DNA of 64,000 bases from Tyto alba (taxonomy: Eukaryota; Chordata; Aves; Strigiformes; Tytonidae), in NCBI RefSeq assembly GCF_018691265.1, contig NW_024881282.1:49111122-49175121 (forward strand). The letters run 5' to 3'. A program made the translations under genes and the position numbers. Each line of letters opens with the position of its first letter. The first letter of the stretch is position 1. This document shows positions 39,501-53,146 of the stretch, piece after piece. Under the pieces are notes generated by a model that was not told the origin of the DNA, made no database searches, and worked only from the letters and a program-made list of their open reading frames with translations.

Positions 39501-41826
39501 TTGAGCTCCATAAATGTGAAAGCTAACTTTAGGGCTCCTAATTTGTTATTACTCTGCATTTTTCCAAGTTCAAATGATTGCACCAATAAGCAATCTGGTA
39601 TAAGGACTCCTGAGCAGATATAGTAAAGTGATTGCTTCAAATGAAAGAGAAATAATTTTTAGAAGTTAGTGAGTAACTTGCCATGTGGAATGGTAAGCCA
39701 TCCCTTGGCAAATATTCAATGTCACATTTAACACATTATTTATCAGAAGTGCCACTGTTTATGATATTTAAGGCTATAGCTATAGCTTTTCCAAAGCATC
39801 TGACTGAAAGACTAGAAAACCCAGTTGCCCTTTGTATAAAATCAACTTTATATGCTCTGGTTTTCACTTTAAAAAGCTTAAATTACTGACATTTTATCAG
39901 CTTCAAAAACAGCTTCAAACTTAGTTTTGCCAATTTCTTTTAGAGGTAGTTTGTTGGCAGTTTCTTTTCATAACAGAAACTAAAAAAAAATGACCTTTCT
40001 GCTTAACTATTTGGGACAAAGTCAATTTGTGCTCCATCTCCTGCAAGTGTAATTGAATGATCACTAGCCTGAACTCTAAGTTACATAATTGTAATTAATT
40101 ATATCACAATTGACCTGCAGTTCTGCTTCTCAGTCCTCCTTTATGTCCTTCTCAAACTGGGACCACACTAACAGACAAATGATATTCTGCACTTTTAAAT
40201 ACAGAGACTAAAAACCAGTTTCTCTCAACAATAATAAAGAACATACAGCAACTTTCACATATCAGCCTCTTCCTACCATTTTTGAGGTATACTGTTTCTT
40301 TGATGAAGCTGCATTGACATCAACTATAGTCCAGTGTTGGAAAGCAGGAGAAGCCTTTGAGAAATCCTAACAGGACAGCATGAAGAGAAAGCATAAGCAA
40401 TACTCAAGTAGAAAGCTGATGTGGGAAATTCTGACTGATGCCTAAACGTGACTGATAAGCAGATGAAAGACAGGAGGAACAATGTCAGCTGATGCCTAAA
40501 ATAGCCCAGAGAAAATGAGGGAACAGTAGGATCTATTGAGGATGGGTCAATGCTTTGATAGCATTTCTAAATCAATGTCACAGACTCCTGATGGCAATAC
40601 TGCAAAGACTTAAGAAGTCACAAAAGTCAGGTTTCCTGTTAAGCCAACTTGTGAGTTTCCTCAATATTAATCAAGGCCCATTTTTAAATAAAGGGTAGGC
40701 TGTTACAGACTAACTCCTGTATTTTTCCAGTTTGGACATCTGGTAGTATGTCCGTTCTTAAGTAGGAGACACATTCACTGCCACTTCAGATTCCATGTTT
40801 TCTATCCACTATTGAATTATCGTAAATCCTTCACACAGATCTTTTTTACAGCTCACATAGCAGTTCTCATATGCAATGGAAACTCCATAATTTTTGAAGC
40901 ATCACTGAAAAAGAGAAATACTCAGAATTTTAAAAAGCAATATTCTGTATTTTTATATTTCTTTCACACAGCAAAGACTAGCTATTAGTGTTTGATGAAT
41001 GATGAACACTCATATGGATAACATGATTTCATGACTCACAACACCTCAAAAGATAGCATTACAGTTTCCATTGTACTGCCTACGATAAAAATAGACTACC
41101 TTTTAAATTAAAACAAAGGACATTCTGATTTCATAAAAAAATAATGATATATTAGCAGGAATGTTCCTCCTTAAACTATTGTGACTTTACTGAGCCAGTG
41201 GGCTTGCTCCTAATTTGCACAGTGATAACAAAGAATCTGGCCAAGAATTTTTATACATTTGTGATAAACACCTTTGGTTTTTGTATATGAAAGTATAGAA
41301 CTATGAAGGGTTTGAAATGACCTTGAGGACATATATTCCTTTCTTTTACACACAGCTTATGCTGTATCACAAACATACACAAGCACAAGCCAGAAAAGTA
41401 TTTATAATAGAAGGAAACATTTTTATCTTCCAGATACTGCACTCCTAAGGGACTGCTCTGTACCAGTGAAATGCAGAGGTGAATCCTCACAGGGACTGTG
41501 GAGAGGGTAACTCCTGCGCATTGTGCTCCCTGATGGGCAGCACTCGCCTGGTGATTGTAGATACCACACCACTCTCCTTTTTCACCTCTTTCATGATGTC
41601 CTGCTGCTCAGAGGCTCCCTAGCAAGAACAATCTTTGCCCAACATGAAGGTATGCAAAATCTCTTTCTCCTCTGACCTAAGTACATGGTTTATCTTTTTT
41701 GTGTGCTTCAACCTGCCATACCCAAGCTGACTCCAGGAAGAACCCTCCCTGGGAGAGTCTTCTTCACCAACCCACAGATTCAGACCAATTTCAGCCCAGT
41801 GGCAGTCAAGATCTCCCTCAACATGA

Positions 41827-41830
<4 letters not shown>

Positions 41831-41857
<27 letters not shown>
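41831..41857. repeat. Poly-T tract (T27)
   Basis: The longest homopolymer in the window. The sequence on its left (41500-41830) is GC-richer than average. On the minus strand this would be a poly-A run downstream of nothing recognisable. Confidence 0.9.
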
Positions 41858-44800
41858 CTTGTCCCCCTGCCTTGAGTATCAGATGTGCACTTTCACTTTT
41901 GTGTCTTGTTTGGGTTCTGCTTCATTTTTATATCAGTGAAGGTGGCTACAGAGAAGTAATTTGGGGCTAAACATGAGGGGCTTCGGGATCTTGTGAGACT
42001 AAGGATAACCTTCAACCACTTACCATATCCTTATCTGTCCTTTTGCAGCAATGAGCTCTATAATATTTAGAGTTTATAGATAAGTAGGATTTCATGTAGG
42101 AAGGAATTTCTGTGATGGAAAACCTGAATCCCTCACGAAGACCAGGGTTCTGGATGCAGAGGAGACAGGTGGAGGGAGTACTGTTCTGTTTCATTCATAG
42201 GGACAGAAAGGTACAGGATCGTGTCAGAAGAGTTTAGAGGCAGGATATGGTACTCTGATCAAGCTGGTGAGAGGCTTTAAATCCACTGCTCTATAGACAA
42301 ATAATTTCAAAATACCTCAGCATATGAGGGCACATCTAGCTCCCCAAGTTCAAAGAGAAGACTGTTATGGAAATCTCTGGACTGTAGACCATGCTCATAT
42401 TGGTCCATATCAAATATAGACATGTTTCTCCAACAGCAAGTTTAGGAAAAGTCAAACATTTCAATAGTTTAAAAATTTAGTAGATATAATTGTATAACAT
42501 AGGAACGAAACGAATGTTTTGAGTTACTAAAAGCAGCACTTTGAATGGCTGCATGCTAAGTTCTTTGCAGGCTGTTAACAATAGCTTCACAAGAAATCCT
42601 TGGCCAGTTATGGTGCCTGAGGCATCAGATTTGGAAGAAAACCCCTGATATTTGTCTTTGTTGGAATAAGATTGCATCAGTGTTCAGTACAGAATAAAAC
42701 AGTGTAATTTGGCAGAAGCACAGCACTATGCATTTTATTTCAGGACATTTCATTGTATGTCTGTGACAGTTTAAAAATAAAAGCTATATATTTTTGGAGA
42801 GGGTTTAAAATCTAATGTTGGGAATTTGGGATTCAGTCAAAAATATTTTGGGACAGTGTTTTGTGCTTTCGTGGTTAATCTTGAATGCATTTATGTTCAT
42901 ACCCAGCTCATTCTTTTTCATGTGCATAGTGTCTCTTTACTTGACCAGCAAGACTAATCCTTTATAATTTTGGAGAAATACAATGATAGAAAGAAATGTT
43001 TATCTTGTGGTTTCCTCCTGTGTGTTCCAATAGCTAAAAAATACTGTCTTGAACAACAATATTATACATAATAGTACAAAATGAGATATCTGGAATAGTT
43101 AAATCTACCTTTTAAAATCTGTCCTTTTGGATAAAAAGATTTATATCTAATGTGACAAGCCTGAAGCATATTTTATTGTTATAAAATCTAGTTTAATACC
43201 ACATAAAGGTCTAATATTTATTTACAATATCAGTAACTTTAATTTTTAAATATTTGTAATGCCTTGTTTACTGATGAAAAATCTTTATATTTAGATTGAT
43301 TCAAATGCATTTAAAGAATTCATGGAATATATCCTTACATTTGATGCAATGACACACTGGGAAAGTGGTTCACAACTTTCACATTAATCATCTTTGTATC
43401 TTCCTTAAAAGACATATTTACCTGAAATTTGACAGATTGTTCCTTATCCAAATCAATGAAAAAATTGCATCTAAATTTAGTGCCTCACCTGAACAGAATA
43501 TATATATCTTCTATTTGAAGATCTGGTTATTTAATTCCCTTTCTGTTTAAATGGTATCTGGTATTAAATAACTCCTGCATGTTGACATGGCATGGATAAA
43601 GTCCTGCAGATGGAGACAAATGTATTTTGAAAGGATATGAACATATACCTATGGTGCTGTGACTTCTTTAATATTTTTGATGTAATTTAAGAAATACTAT
43701 AGAGTCACTGACTGGATCTAGCAAATGTGGACTGCGTATAGGATGCTTGGCCTGATTGGGACCCAGTTTGATTAGGTACAGGGGAGTCTTAGTAACAGAT
43801 CTTTACGTAGAGTCTTACTCCATTAACAGGCTTGGACATTATGCAGTCTTTGAGTGGCGCACATTGAAATCATGGCTCTAGGTACTCAGGTACACATACC
43901 TAGGTGAACTAATTATCTGTAAAATAGCTGAAACTGAAAATTGTTTGGCTCAGAATAGCATCTGAAAATTAACATGTGAGAAATCTACTGATTAAGGTAG
44001 ACTTTGATCAAAATTAGGTAAGATGTTATTGAAGCATGAATTATTTGTGTCACTACAAATGTAGAGACTTAACGTAGAACAGGTTGTGTAATGAAGAAAG
44101 ATGCTAATATGTTTTGGGATGATATTTTAAACTTTAAAAAGTTCACAACCTTCTGAATCTAGTCCAGGAAGTGATTTCACATTACTCCCACAGCCTGTGC
44201 TATCTGAAGTTACAGATACATGTCCTGTAACTCTTGTGTCATGCACACATAAACAAGACATTTGGGAAAACATGGGAGAAGCAGCATGGAATTAGAGTAT
44301 AGATCCACCCACTTCAGTACCCAGTCTCTGACAAGCCTCCAATGGTGGATGCAAGGTGAAGAGTAGAAGAACGAGTAAAGAGATTATGATACTTTTTTGA
44401 GCACCCTCCCCAAATCTATGACTCAGTGATATCTTTAAGGAATCTTTTAAGGAATCTGTTTTAGAACATATATATTCTGCAAAGCTTTGAATGAAAATTT
44501 GTTTCTGATTTTCCCTCCTTACTTTGAAGCTTGAGTTTCTTCTCTTTTTATGGAATTGTTGACAATTCTTTGTTATTTATTTATTTATTTTAATAAGAAA
44601 TGTAACCTTTTAATCTCATTGCTCCATTGTGTTTTCCTTTCTGAGATTTACAATGCTGAAATACACTGAACCTAACAACTGCAATGGACTAATACGGATT
44701 GTGGTACGATGCATTTTCAGGAGTGCCAGTCGGACTCTTCCACACTCAGTATGCCTCAGCAAGTGAGGGAAAGGAAATAAGGAGAATAAAAGTGTTTCAC

Positions 44801-47800
44801 TGACAACTTAGTACAGTGAATATGTTCCTTTTTTCCTTCTGTGTATTTTTCTGGATTTCTCCTCTGTGCATGTGCATCAGAAGTTTGTTATGTGCAATAT
44901 GTCTGCAAGGTACAGTGGTGTGCTGAGTACACTCACCTGAGCTTGCACTGAATGAAACTGGGACTCTGCCTTTCTAAGTGTATGTTTCTCAGTAGGATCA
45001 GTTAGCTGGCATGGAGTATTTGCTGCTTGGATGTCTGTGCGTTTTGTTGTTTCATACATATAGATATCTACAAAATGAAAGAATCTGGTCAGTATTTTCA
45101 AATTGGTAACACTGTGTGTTCTATTTAATTTCATTTACTTGTTCCCAGAAGGGAATGTATACAGGGCAGAATAAAATTTTGCTCCATGTCTACATGTGGC
45201 GTACATTTCATGCTACAATTCAATTATCTTGTTAAAATCATGTTTTTAGTCTCAACAGAAGAGAAAGAATTTGATACTTAGGAAAACAACTACAGGAACT
45301 TCTTCTCCCACCTGAGCCACACAGAAGGGTTTTAAGGTGACAACAGAAGTACTTACACATTGTCTATCACCCAATTCAAAGCTCAGCAGACATATTTTGA
45401 TTTATATAAGCTGGTCTCAGGTTAGACCTCTGACCTGAAACTGTACTTCTAGAGAGTTTGAACATTTCAAGCTTGAGCAACTTTTAATAACATGAACCCC
45501 ATGACCTAGAGATAAAAATATACTTTGAAAGAAGGTGAGAGCAAGCACAAGAACGAAGGAATCCTACATCTTTAGGGACATTCATGTGGCATTTTTCTCT
45601 TCTGGAATTAAAGTATTTTTACTCCTATGAAAAGCCCCAGTGATTGCAGTGGGTTGAGTCGGTACACATAATTTTCTGAAGGGTCAAGGTGTACAGAAGA
45701 CAAAAAAGATTAAGAACAGGTCATTTGCAGAACTGGTTCCTCATGAAGGGTAGCGAAAGCTGCTTAGCTATTTAGGATGCAAATGTATAACTACAAACTG
45801 AAAAGAAAGTTAAGCTGGGGAAGCACTAGTGAGAATTTGTGATAGCAGAATTGTTATTAAAAAGTTGGTGTTTATGTGCTTCCATCTGTCTTTATATTAC
45901 TAACCACACGGTTAGACATCAAACAAACTTCTGATTTCTTTTGTTCTGTTCCTTTGTTTAATATATCAGAGTGTGTTTGCCTATTTTACCTAGAGTTTGT
46001 ACATTAGGCCTTTTAAATAGCAAAATCTGTTCCAATAAATCAAGGCTTCTCTAACTCATCTGGGCAGCTGGCATCCCTGTTTATGACTTTAGAGGGAATT
46101 TGAAAACATCTGTGTCTGATGAATAACCATAAATGCACTGTGACTCCTGCATCAGGAATAGTTCAGAGTTGCAGATAGTTGGTAATAAATAATTAATGAG
46201 CACCAAAGTAATATCTTTCTTTTGTTGCTTGGAGCTGGAGTGAGTACACAGTGCAAGCCATAAAGCAAATCTTGCTTTAGAGTTGGTCTTTTCCATTCAG
46301 TTGGTTTTCTGTACTGATTACCACCCAGAACAACTCAGGCAGTGCAGAAATAATGGTCCCCATCTTGTACCTTCTAGTGATATCTATAATCCTTACTCAG
46401 CTGAATAACTTTCCCACTTAAGACAAGGGGAGTGTTTGGGTGTTCAAGGGATCTTTCAACATGAGATCTTCGGTGCTGGTGAAATGATTCTCTCCCTTCC
46501 CTCAGTACTTCTAAATTATTTCAGAGTGTAGACAGCTCAAAAGTCAGATTCCCTTTGCCTCTTTCTTGTCATTTCATTGTTTACATAGTGCATGTTTATG
46601 AGGATAGAAGAGAAACTTTCAGAGGCTTTTTGATAATGACCGAGGTAAGACTGCAGAAAACTATGGACTTCATGCTTCCCTGAATTACTCCTGTTGCCAA
46701 ATCTACAGGTGGCAGAAAGACAGCTGAGCATGGACTGGCAGTACATGCTGCCAGGTGCTTGTGCACAATGGCCCAGACAAGGAGGTTTAGATTCCATTGG
46801 CATATTGAAGCACTTAAAATTGTTTGATGAAAATTAATTATTCAGATTTTGTCCCCATAAAATATGTGTTTCTCTAATCTCATTGCAAGGACTCTGGACA
46901 ATAAAGGTTGATTTTCCTCAGAGGGAAGTCACAGTGATGTAGGGAGCCCTTTGCTTTATAATTTTTCAAGTATTTTTTCTTAAAAGAGTCTCTGTCATCA
47001 GGCTTAAATTTTATTGTATTGCCAATCTGTTATTCCTGCTGATTTCAGCAAAGGCTGCTCACAAAATAAAGTACTGCTGTCTCACACATCAGTAGGAAAA
47101 ATCCTTACTCCCCTCTAAGGTCCCTGACTCTTCTCGAGGCGTAGCTCTTGCTTGTCCCCAGCAGATTCTGCCTTTCTCTCACCTACCCCCAGTTGTCAAT
47201 TAGATATTTTAAGAATCTATTCTGAAGGAATAGAATTTTTTTCCCCACTGAGTATCCCAATATATTCAAATGTCTTTTGTTTCATTGTGACTTCTCAATG
47301 CTGTCCATATCAGCTCTGAAGGACTTAGGAAATGGTAATAAAATGGTATACTCTAGTGAGATGATTAATGTTTTTAAAAACTATTAATAGGATTTAGTGC
47401 AATCATATTTATGATTACATATGTTATGGTACTTGACTTTTCAGGAAGGACATGTGAGTTACTCTGAAGAATCTATTATGTTCCACAGGCATTAGTTTGA
47501 AATGTACTTTACCTGGGACCTTTACTAATACTCTGTGGAGCAGTTCCCCTCAAACTACCAGGTGGGAATGGAGCTCATAAAACAAATAGCTTAAATTGTG
47601 CAGTCTGTTTTCTGATAATATAGGAACATTGTGGACATCTTTAGATGGTTCTCATTTGAAGGTCACATGAAAAAAGTTAGTGGTTGCTCTGTTTTCACTG
47701 TCATGATATCCAAGTTCGATGCCCAGCTGTAATGGTTGTTAGCGTGTGTGCCTCAAGTTTCTGCTCAGTTTTCCTTACTCTGAGTTTTGCCTTTGTCCCT

Positions 47801-48722
47801 GGCAGAAATCCTAATATTAGGAGCTGCACTAACTGATAGCTGGGACAAGCTAGCTTTTATGAATGACCAAGCACACTAGGGAAAGGCACTTGATACAAGT
47901 GGCAAGATGATTGCTCAGGGAAAAGCTCCTGGCGAGTTGAAGCAAAATTAGAGAAGGAAACGGGCATGGATGATTGGTTTCTTTGCCTTTGAAGTGGGCA
48001 CGAATGGTTGAATTCCTAATGGAGTAAGAAATCAGGGAAAATATATTCATTTGAACTTTTTGTATACCTGCATTATACTTATTTGTTTAAGCACAGTACA
48101 GTTTTCAGGTGCTCAGACTTTTCGTGGTGACTTAGGAAAATCAGTTGAAGTTTTGTTTATAGATATGTTAGCAACATCAAGATTAGACCCCTGCATTTAC
48201 GTGAATTTTTTTGTGATAAAGGGAGCTATAAAAGTCAAAGAAGAAATTCATACACGCTCCTTCCAGAAGTTCTCAGTAAACAGCAGTGTTTAAAAAAATG
48301 CCAGATTGTAAATACATCAATATAAATAAAAAAGAAACCAATGTCCTTTAAGCTTGCTAGAAAATGGTTACTTTGGTCCACAAAAGAAACCCTGGGTTCA
48401 CCCAGATGAACACAGTTGTGAGCAATCATTCTGTTGTTTTTACTAGAGGGAATGGATTGTGTAACAATTATAAAATATTTCAGCTTCCTCTACTCATAGT
48501 GAAGGAGGCCCAAAGCCAAAACCAGTAATGCTCTGATACATAGCGTATCTGGGGAATACCTTGGAAGTCTGAACTCTTAATAGCTAAGTACACCTTCTGC
48601 ATTTCTGTTGTGGACATGTCATTCACAAAGTGGCATTGAAGAGGACAGGCAGAAAAGGCAGAGAGGGGTCAGAGGGTCCTCAAATGAAATAAGTTCTTTG
48701 TTACCTGCCTGGAAGAACTATT

Positions 48723-48757
48723 GCTGTAGGTAACAAAACTGCTGTAGGTAACAAAAC
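48723..48757. repeat. 18-base tandem duplication, two copies
   Basis: gctgtaggtaacaaaact is followed directly by gctgtaggtaacaaaac. Two near-perfect units, probably a recent slippage event. Confidence 0.85.
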
Positions 48758-50880
48758 CACTTTCAGCAAGGATTACGATATTTCCTGCAGCATGTCACTA
48801 ATTGACTCTGGTGCAACTTCTCTTTATGTCACAGAAGTTCACTCGCTGTTCTGCCTGTTTCAGTGAGAGCTACACTGTGTGAAATATCAAAACACTTCAG
48901 ATATTAGAGGAGCCTTTCATGCATGACAGACATAGAGCATTCTTATTCTGATTCAGTGGGCATGATGGCAGTGGCTTAACTGAAAAAAGGAAAGAAGAAA
49001 GAAGCATAAACAGTTTGAAGCAAATGTAACTGTAGAAACAGGAACCCTTGGGACTTACCCAAAGCTCCCTAGAGTTGCTGGAAGTCTTTCTGTTGGCTTT
49101 AATGTGCACTGAATCAAACTCTTTCTTCCAATGTGTTTGTCCCTCGCTTTAAATTTCCTTGCCAGAAGTGCTCTTTAAGGCCATGATTGAAGAAAGCATT
49201 CTAGGCAGCATATAAATATGTTCACATACTCACTTCCAAACAAAATTTAGACAAATTTTGAAACTCTTGATTGTCATTAAGTATGCTTTAAATGCTATAT
49301 CATTAACCTTTGTAACTCTATATCTAGCAAACACCACAAATTTAGATGCCATCACAGTACAATACAGGATGTGAAACTACGGTGTTGTTCAGAGCCCAAA
49401 ACATCAAAAAATTACAAATAAAAAGGAAGCTGTAAATCAGTTGACCCTTGTGATTTTTATTTTCCATGTCTCTCCTGCTGATATGGAGTTTATTCAGGAT
49501 TTGCTGGTGTTTTCAAACTTAAATATCAACTGGTAGTCACTTAAATCAGTATTCTGATATCCACATAAAAGGACTTTGTCTGTTAATAATGAAAAGATAA
49601 TTTTTCAGCATTGTGAATTATTTATTTATGTCCAGAACTCCTGAACAATGGGTTTGTGCACAGACTCCATTTTTTTGTGTGAAAGGCAGCTCCACATCTT
49701 CAGTTAAGGGCTCTATGAAGCACTAGCCATTGAGTCTGAACTTGTACTCCTGCAGGTTCAGAAATGTTTGTGTTAAGCACATACAGGGAGCAAAACTCAG
49801 TTCTGCTGGACTTAGCTTCCAGTCACCTCAACGACCAACAAATAGGAACCTAGGCCTCTGTAATTCATGCTAGGTGTTATAACCAGGTTAGAATCTAGGT
49901 CACATGTTGCAGCAGCTGGCCCTACTTTAAACAGATAAATTCCCAAGCTGAAGCCTTCTTCTGCTAATTCTGGGCTTAAAAACTCAGCCTCTGTCAACAT
50001 TTTGTTCTGTAGAGTGTTTCAGATACTCTTCTCCTTAAGTGACTATACAACCCTCGGGAGTTTATTCTGCTTTCCCATTATAAGCTATCTGTTAGCCTTT
50101 GACCAACAGGATTTATAATCTCACCAGTATTGACACTCTACATGTTGTCAAGTGATTACATAAGCATTGAAAATAAAATCACAAAGTTTCCAGAGTTTTG
50201 TATCATTTACTAAGTGAAAATTAACAGAAGTATGTCTATCACTGGCTATGCAACAGGATTGGGGAATTGACACTTTTCTAATTGCAATGAAAATTGACAA
50301 CACTGCTCAGGGGTTTGTCAGTAATCATTAAAAAGCAATGTGATGTGATGTCATGCAGTGTAATCCCCAGATTTATTTCCTGTCCATCTTCTTCATGACT
50401 AGTATAAAGTTTGCTAATTGTTCATCTCCCCTCCTGCCTCCCTTTACTCACCTCCATTTTCTTCTCTTTTGAATGTAATCAGAAGTCTATTATTACTGCA
50501 ATTAGCTGAAGCACCATGAAATATCATGTGAGGTAATCACTCCATTGCAGACACTAACAGCTTTTATCAGGTACTTATACATCATTAGCAACACTTACAG
50601 CATGTTTCCAATTTCTCAGGGTATGAAGGATGTGAGTTTGCATGGCTATATTGTCAGGCGATGCTATAGCAATGGTGCATATGGGTCATAGTTCCAGGGT
50701 CTGGGTCATAAATGAAATCCGGACATATGAGCAAGGACAGCAACATTCATAAGTACAGGTAATTCTTTCAGATAATTCTAGTTACAGATGAGTAACCTGC
50801 TTAGCAAACACTACTTGAAGAAGCAAAACCAATTTAAACTCTGAGAAGAACATTAATTCTAGGATCTGCCAAATCTTTTA

Positions 50881-52230
50881 GCCTAATAGAGGTGAGGTTG
50901 CTGCATCTCCATGTCCATAGGCTCAGTCAGTCCCGAGGCTGAGCATGTGTTCCCAGTAAGCATGCATGCACACATACACACAGTACACTTGTACATATAC
51001 TCATGGCCACAAAGATTAACACAGACAGGAAAAAAATGTACTCACACAAACACAGCAGCAACAAACTCATCCTCTTCCCCTCTCTGTCTGATTGGGATGA
51101 TGGCCTGTTACTGCGAAATACATATATATAAACACACACACACTTATGCATACAATGTTGTTCCCTCTGGCACCTGGGCTTAGATGTGCAGTCTATCCAG
51201 TAGCTTCTCCTGGATCCTGGTCTCCCCAGCTGCTGGCACATGGGCATATGAGCCCCTGTGGCACTCTGCCCCACTCAGCTTCTGGAGCTCAAACCTACAC
51301 ACACATGCACCCTGGATCCCTCCAGTAACTGTACTTAGAAGCCCAGGATACCCATAGTCCAGACTCCTGTATCCCCTGGACACCCAATTGTCTTGCACAC
51401 AAAAGCACGCACATATAAATAGGTCTAATAGTGGGTCCAAGACCTGTGACCTTAAAATAGTCACGTCCCAGGCACCATGATATCTCTAGTTGCTGGCATG
51501 GATCTCATGATCCCTCTGGTAGCGAACTTCCAGAACACTCTGGTCTCTCCAGTATCTAGACCAGGCTAATGTCTGCTCCTAAGCCACTTATCCTAATCAT
51601 CAAAGAGTTATGTTTGATACTTACTAGTGATTATGCACTATCATTCACAGTCACACAACATGCACTCTGGTCTATCTAGTTGCTAGCACCCTCACCTGTA
51701 TGACCTGTGGTCTGATTTCCAACTACTGATACTTAGACATGCATACTCAAACATGTACATAGAACAGAGAGTCCCCACACCTACAAATATAATTAGAATT
51801 GTAGTTTAAGAGGAAGACAGACTGTTGACCAGATGCATGGCATGGCCAGACCAACAACCTCTTTGCTTGTGACCTTTTATTCCTCTATGCCTCTATTTCC
51901 CTGCACCGGTTCCTCCCCAGATCATCATGAATCCCTCCTTTTATTGCCTTTTAGTTGTCCCCTAAAATCCCCATCAACTATATTGTGAAATCCTGAACTG
52001 CTCTTTTTCTGCATCCCATAATGAGTCCCATACTCCAGATAGTGACCCCTTCAGTTTGTAAGGTGATCTAGAGAGCCTCCCCCGTTGACTTGTGATGATG
52101 GGTCTCTCTCCCAGCCCATGGGGCTGATCCCTTTTGTGTTATAACCCGGGGAGGGATCAAGGCAGGGTGTCCCTTTCTCTGATTAGGTTATTGTCGTTAT
52201 ACTTCTGTGCTTTTTTTGTGTTTGTGGAGA
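50881..52230. repeat. Unidentified block with degenerate repeated motif
   Basis: This 1.3 kb block differs from its AT-rich surroundings. Its left part is CA-rich (50960-51150). Its middle part repeats degenerate versions of a motif like ctctggtctctccagttgctggcac: at about 51216-51239, 51480-51500, 51538-51560 and 51663-51690, with a looser version near 51190. Short phrases such as tacttaga also recur (51334 and 51731). The right part (51850-52200) is C/T-rich, and on the minus strand it holds two aataaaag signals (near 51885 and 51945). It may be an old LTR element or decayed minisatellite on the minus strand. I do not recognise the family, and the boundaries are approximate. Confidence 0.45.
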
Positions 52231-52257
52231 TGAGCTTTTAATCACAAGAAAGAACAG

Positions 52258-52275
52258 AAAAAAAAAAAAAAAAAA
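52258..52275. repeat. Poly-A tract (A18)
   Basis: Homopolymer 18 bases before a perfect hairpin (52294-52318). Confidence 0.85.
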
Positions 52276-52293
52276 GATTTTCAATCAGAGAAC

Positions 52294-52318
52294 TGTTAGC
52301 TAGTTTGACTAGCTAACA
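52294..52318. repeat. Perfect inverted repeat, 11-base arms, 3-base loop
   Basis: tgttagctagt-ttg-actagctaaca has fully complementary arms. It could extrude as a hairpin in either strand or its RNA. There is no T run after it that would suggest a terminator, and vertebrate DNA does not use such terminators for Pol II. The function is unknown. Confidence 0.8.
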
Positions 52319-53146
52319 AAGTGAAACAATGGTCCACATCTTCAGGATGTGCTTATGATTATTCCGCAGTAGCTGTACCTTTTTCCAAACTTTCAGCCTA
52401 AAGCTAAGAAGTAATGCTCTTTGGGGAAAAGTACCCTTACAGGCTGCTGTATAGTACTTGTTTAGACAGATTAAGGCCACCTTTTTCTTTCTGATGCAGT
52501 GTGGCCATCAGGAGCCATGATGATCACTACATCATAACAGCCCACAGTGCAAAAAAAAAAAAAAAATACCCCTTAGCAGTTTTAAACTTCTGCATTATTC
52601 TTCTGAACTGTTCTTGCAGTAGATGGAACATTGTCTTACATGAAATTTTTAATAGCTAGTCTGTGTCAGCATCAAAAGTGTGCTAGCACAGAGCTGAAAG
52701 GAAAAATATTTTACAACCAGTCTGCAGCTGAAACCTTGATGCATAATTATACACGGTGAATAGAAATTGTCCTTGCAAGTCTTTTTATATAGCATGTGTC
52801 TAGATATTATCTATACTGAGGAACATGGCGTAATAAGATGCTGTCAATTTTTTCTATTAAAGTGGTTGGGAACATAAAAGAAGAAGGTAGAAAATACAGT
52901 ATCTGTTTTGCTGAGTGACTAACCTATGTGCAGTTCAGGAGTTAAGCTGCTGAGCGTGAAGCCTGCACCTGACTCTACCAAAAAAGTCCATGTGGTGGAT
53001 GATTCCTCAAGAAGCAGGAAAGAGTCTAGTGGTGAATGAGAGGGGCTACATATTTTCTAATGCCATATTTGCTAATCATCACTTTATTCTTCAATTGTAA
53101 GACTTAAATAATATTCATCATCAAAAGCAGTTATAGGAACTTTGTT
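52319..53146. other. Unique noncoding stretch
   Basis: No gene or named repeat seen. A16 lies at 52551-52566. Confidence 0.6.

Larger units (their letters stand above)
23136..50880. other. Long unique AT-rich noncoding stretch
   Basis: About 27.7 kb with no CR1, LTR or coding exon that I can support. Contents include a (TTTG)n tract at 26101-26139, T16 at 30659-30674, T-rich runs at 32187-32230, A-rich tracts at 36036-36061 and 36485-36535, T27 at 41831-41857, and an ATTT run near 44569-44590. Two 18-base tandem duplications and several perfect palindromes are listed separately. The longest non-repetitive open frame is 119 codons at 32737-33096, overlapped by a 106-codon frame on the other strand. 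It has no known motif and is most likely chance. Some parts, such as 28.2-28.5 kb, resemble conserved noncoding DNA by composition only. Confidence 0.6.
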
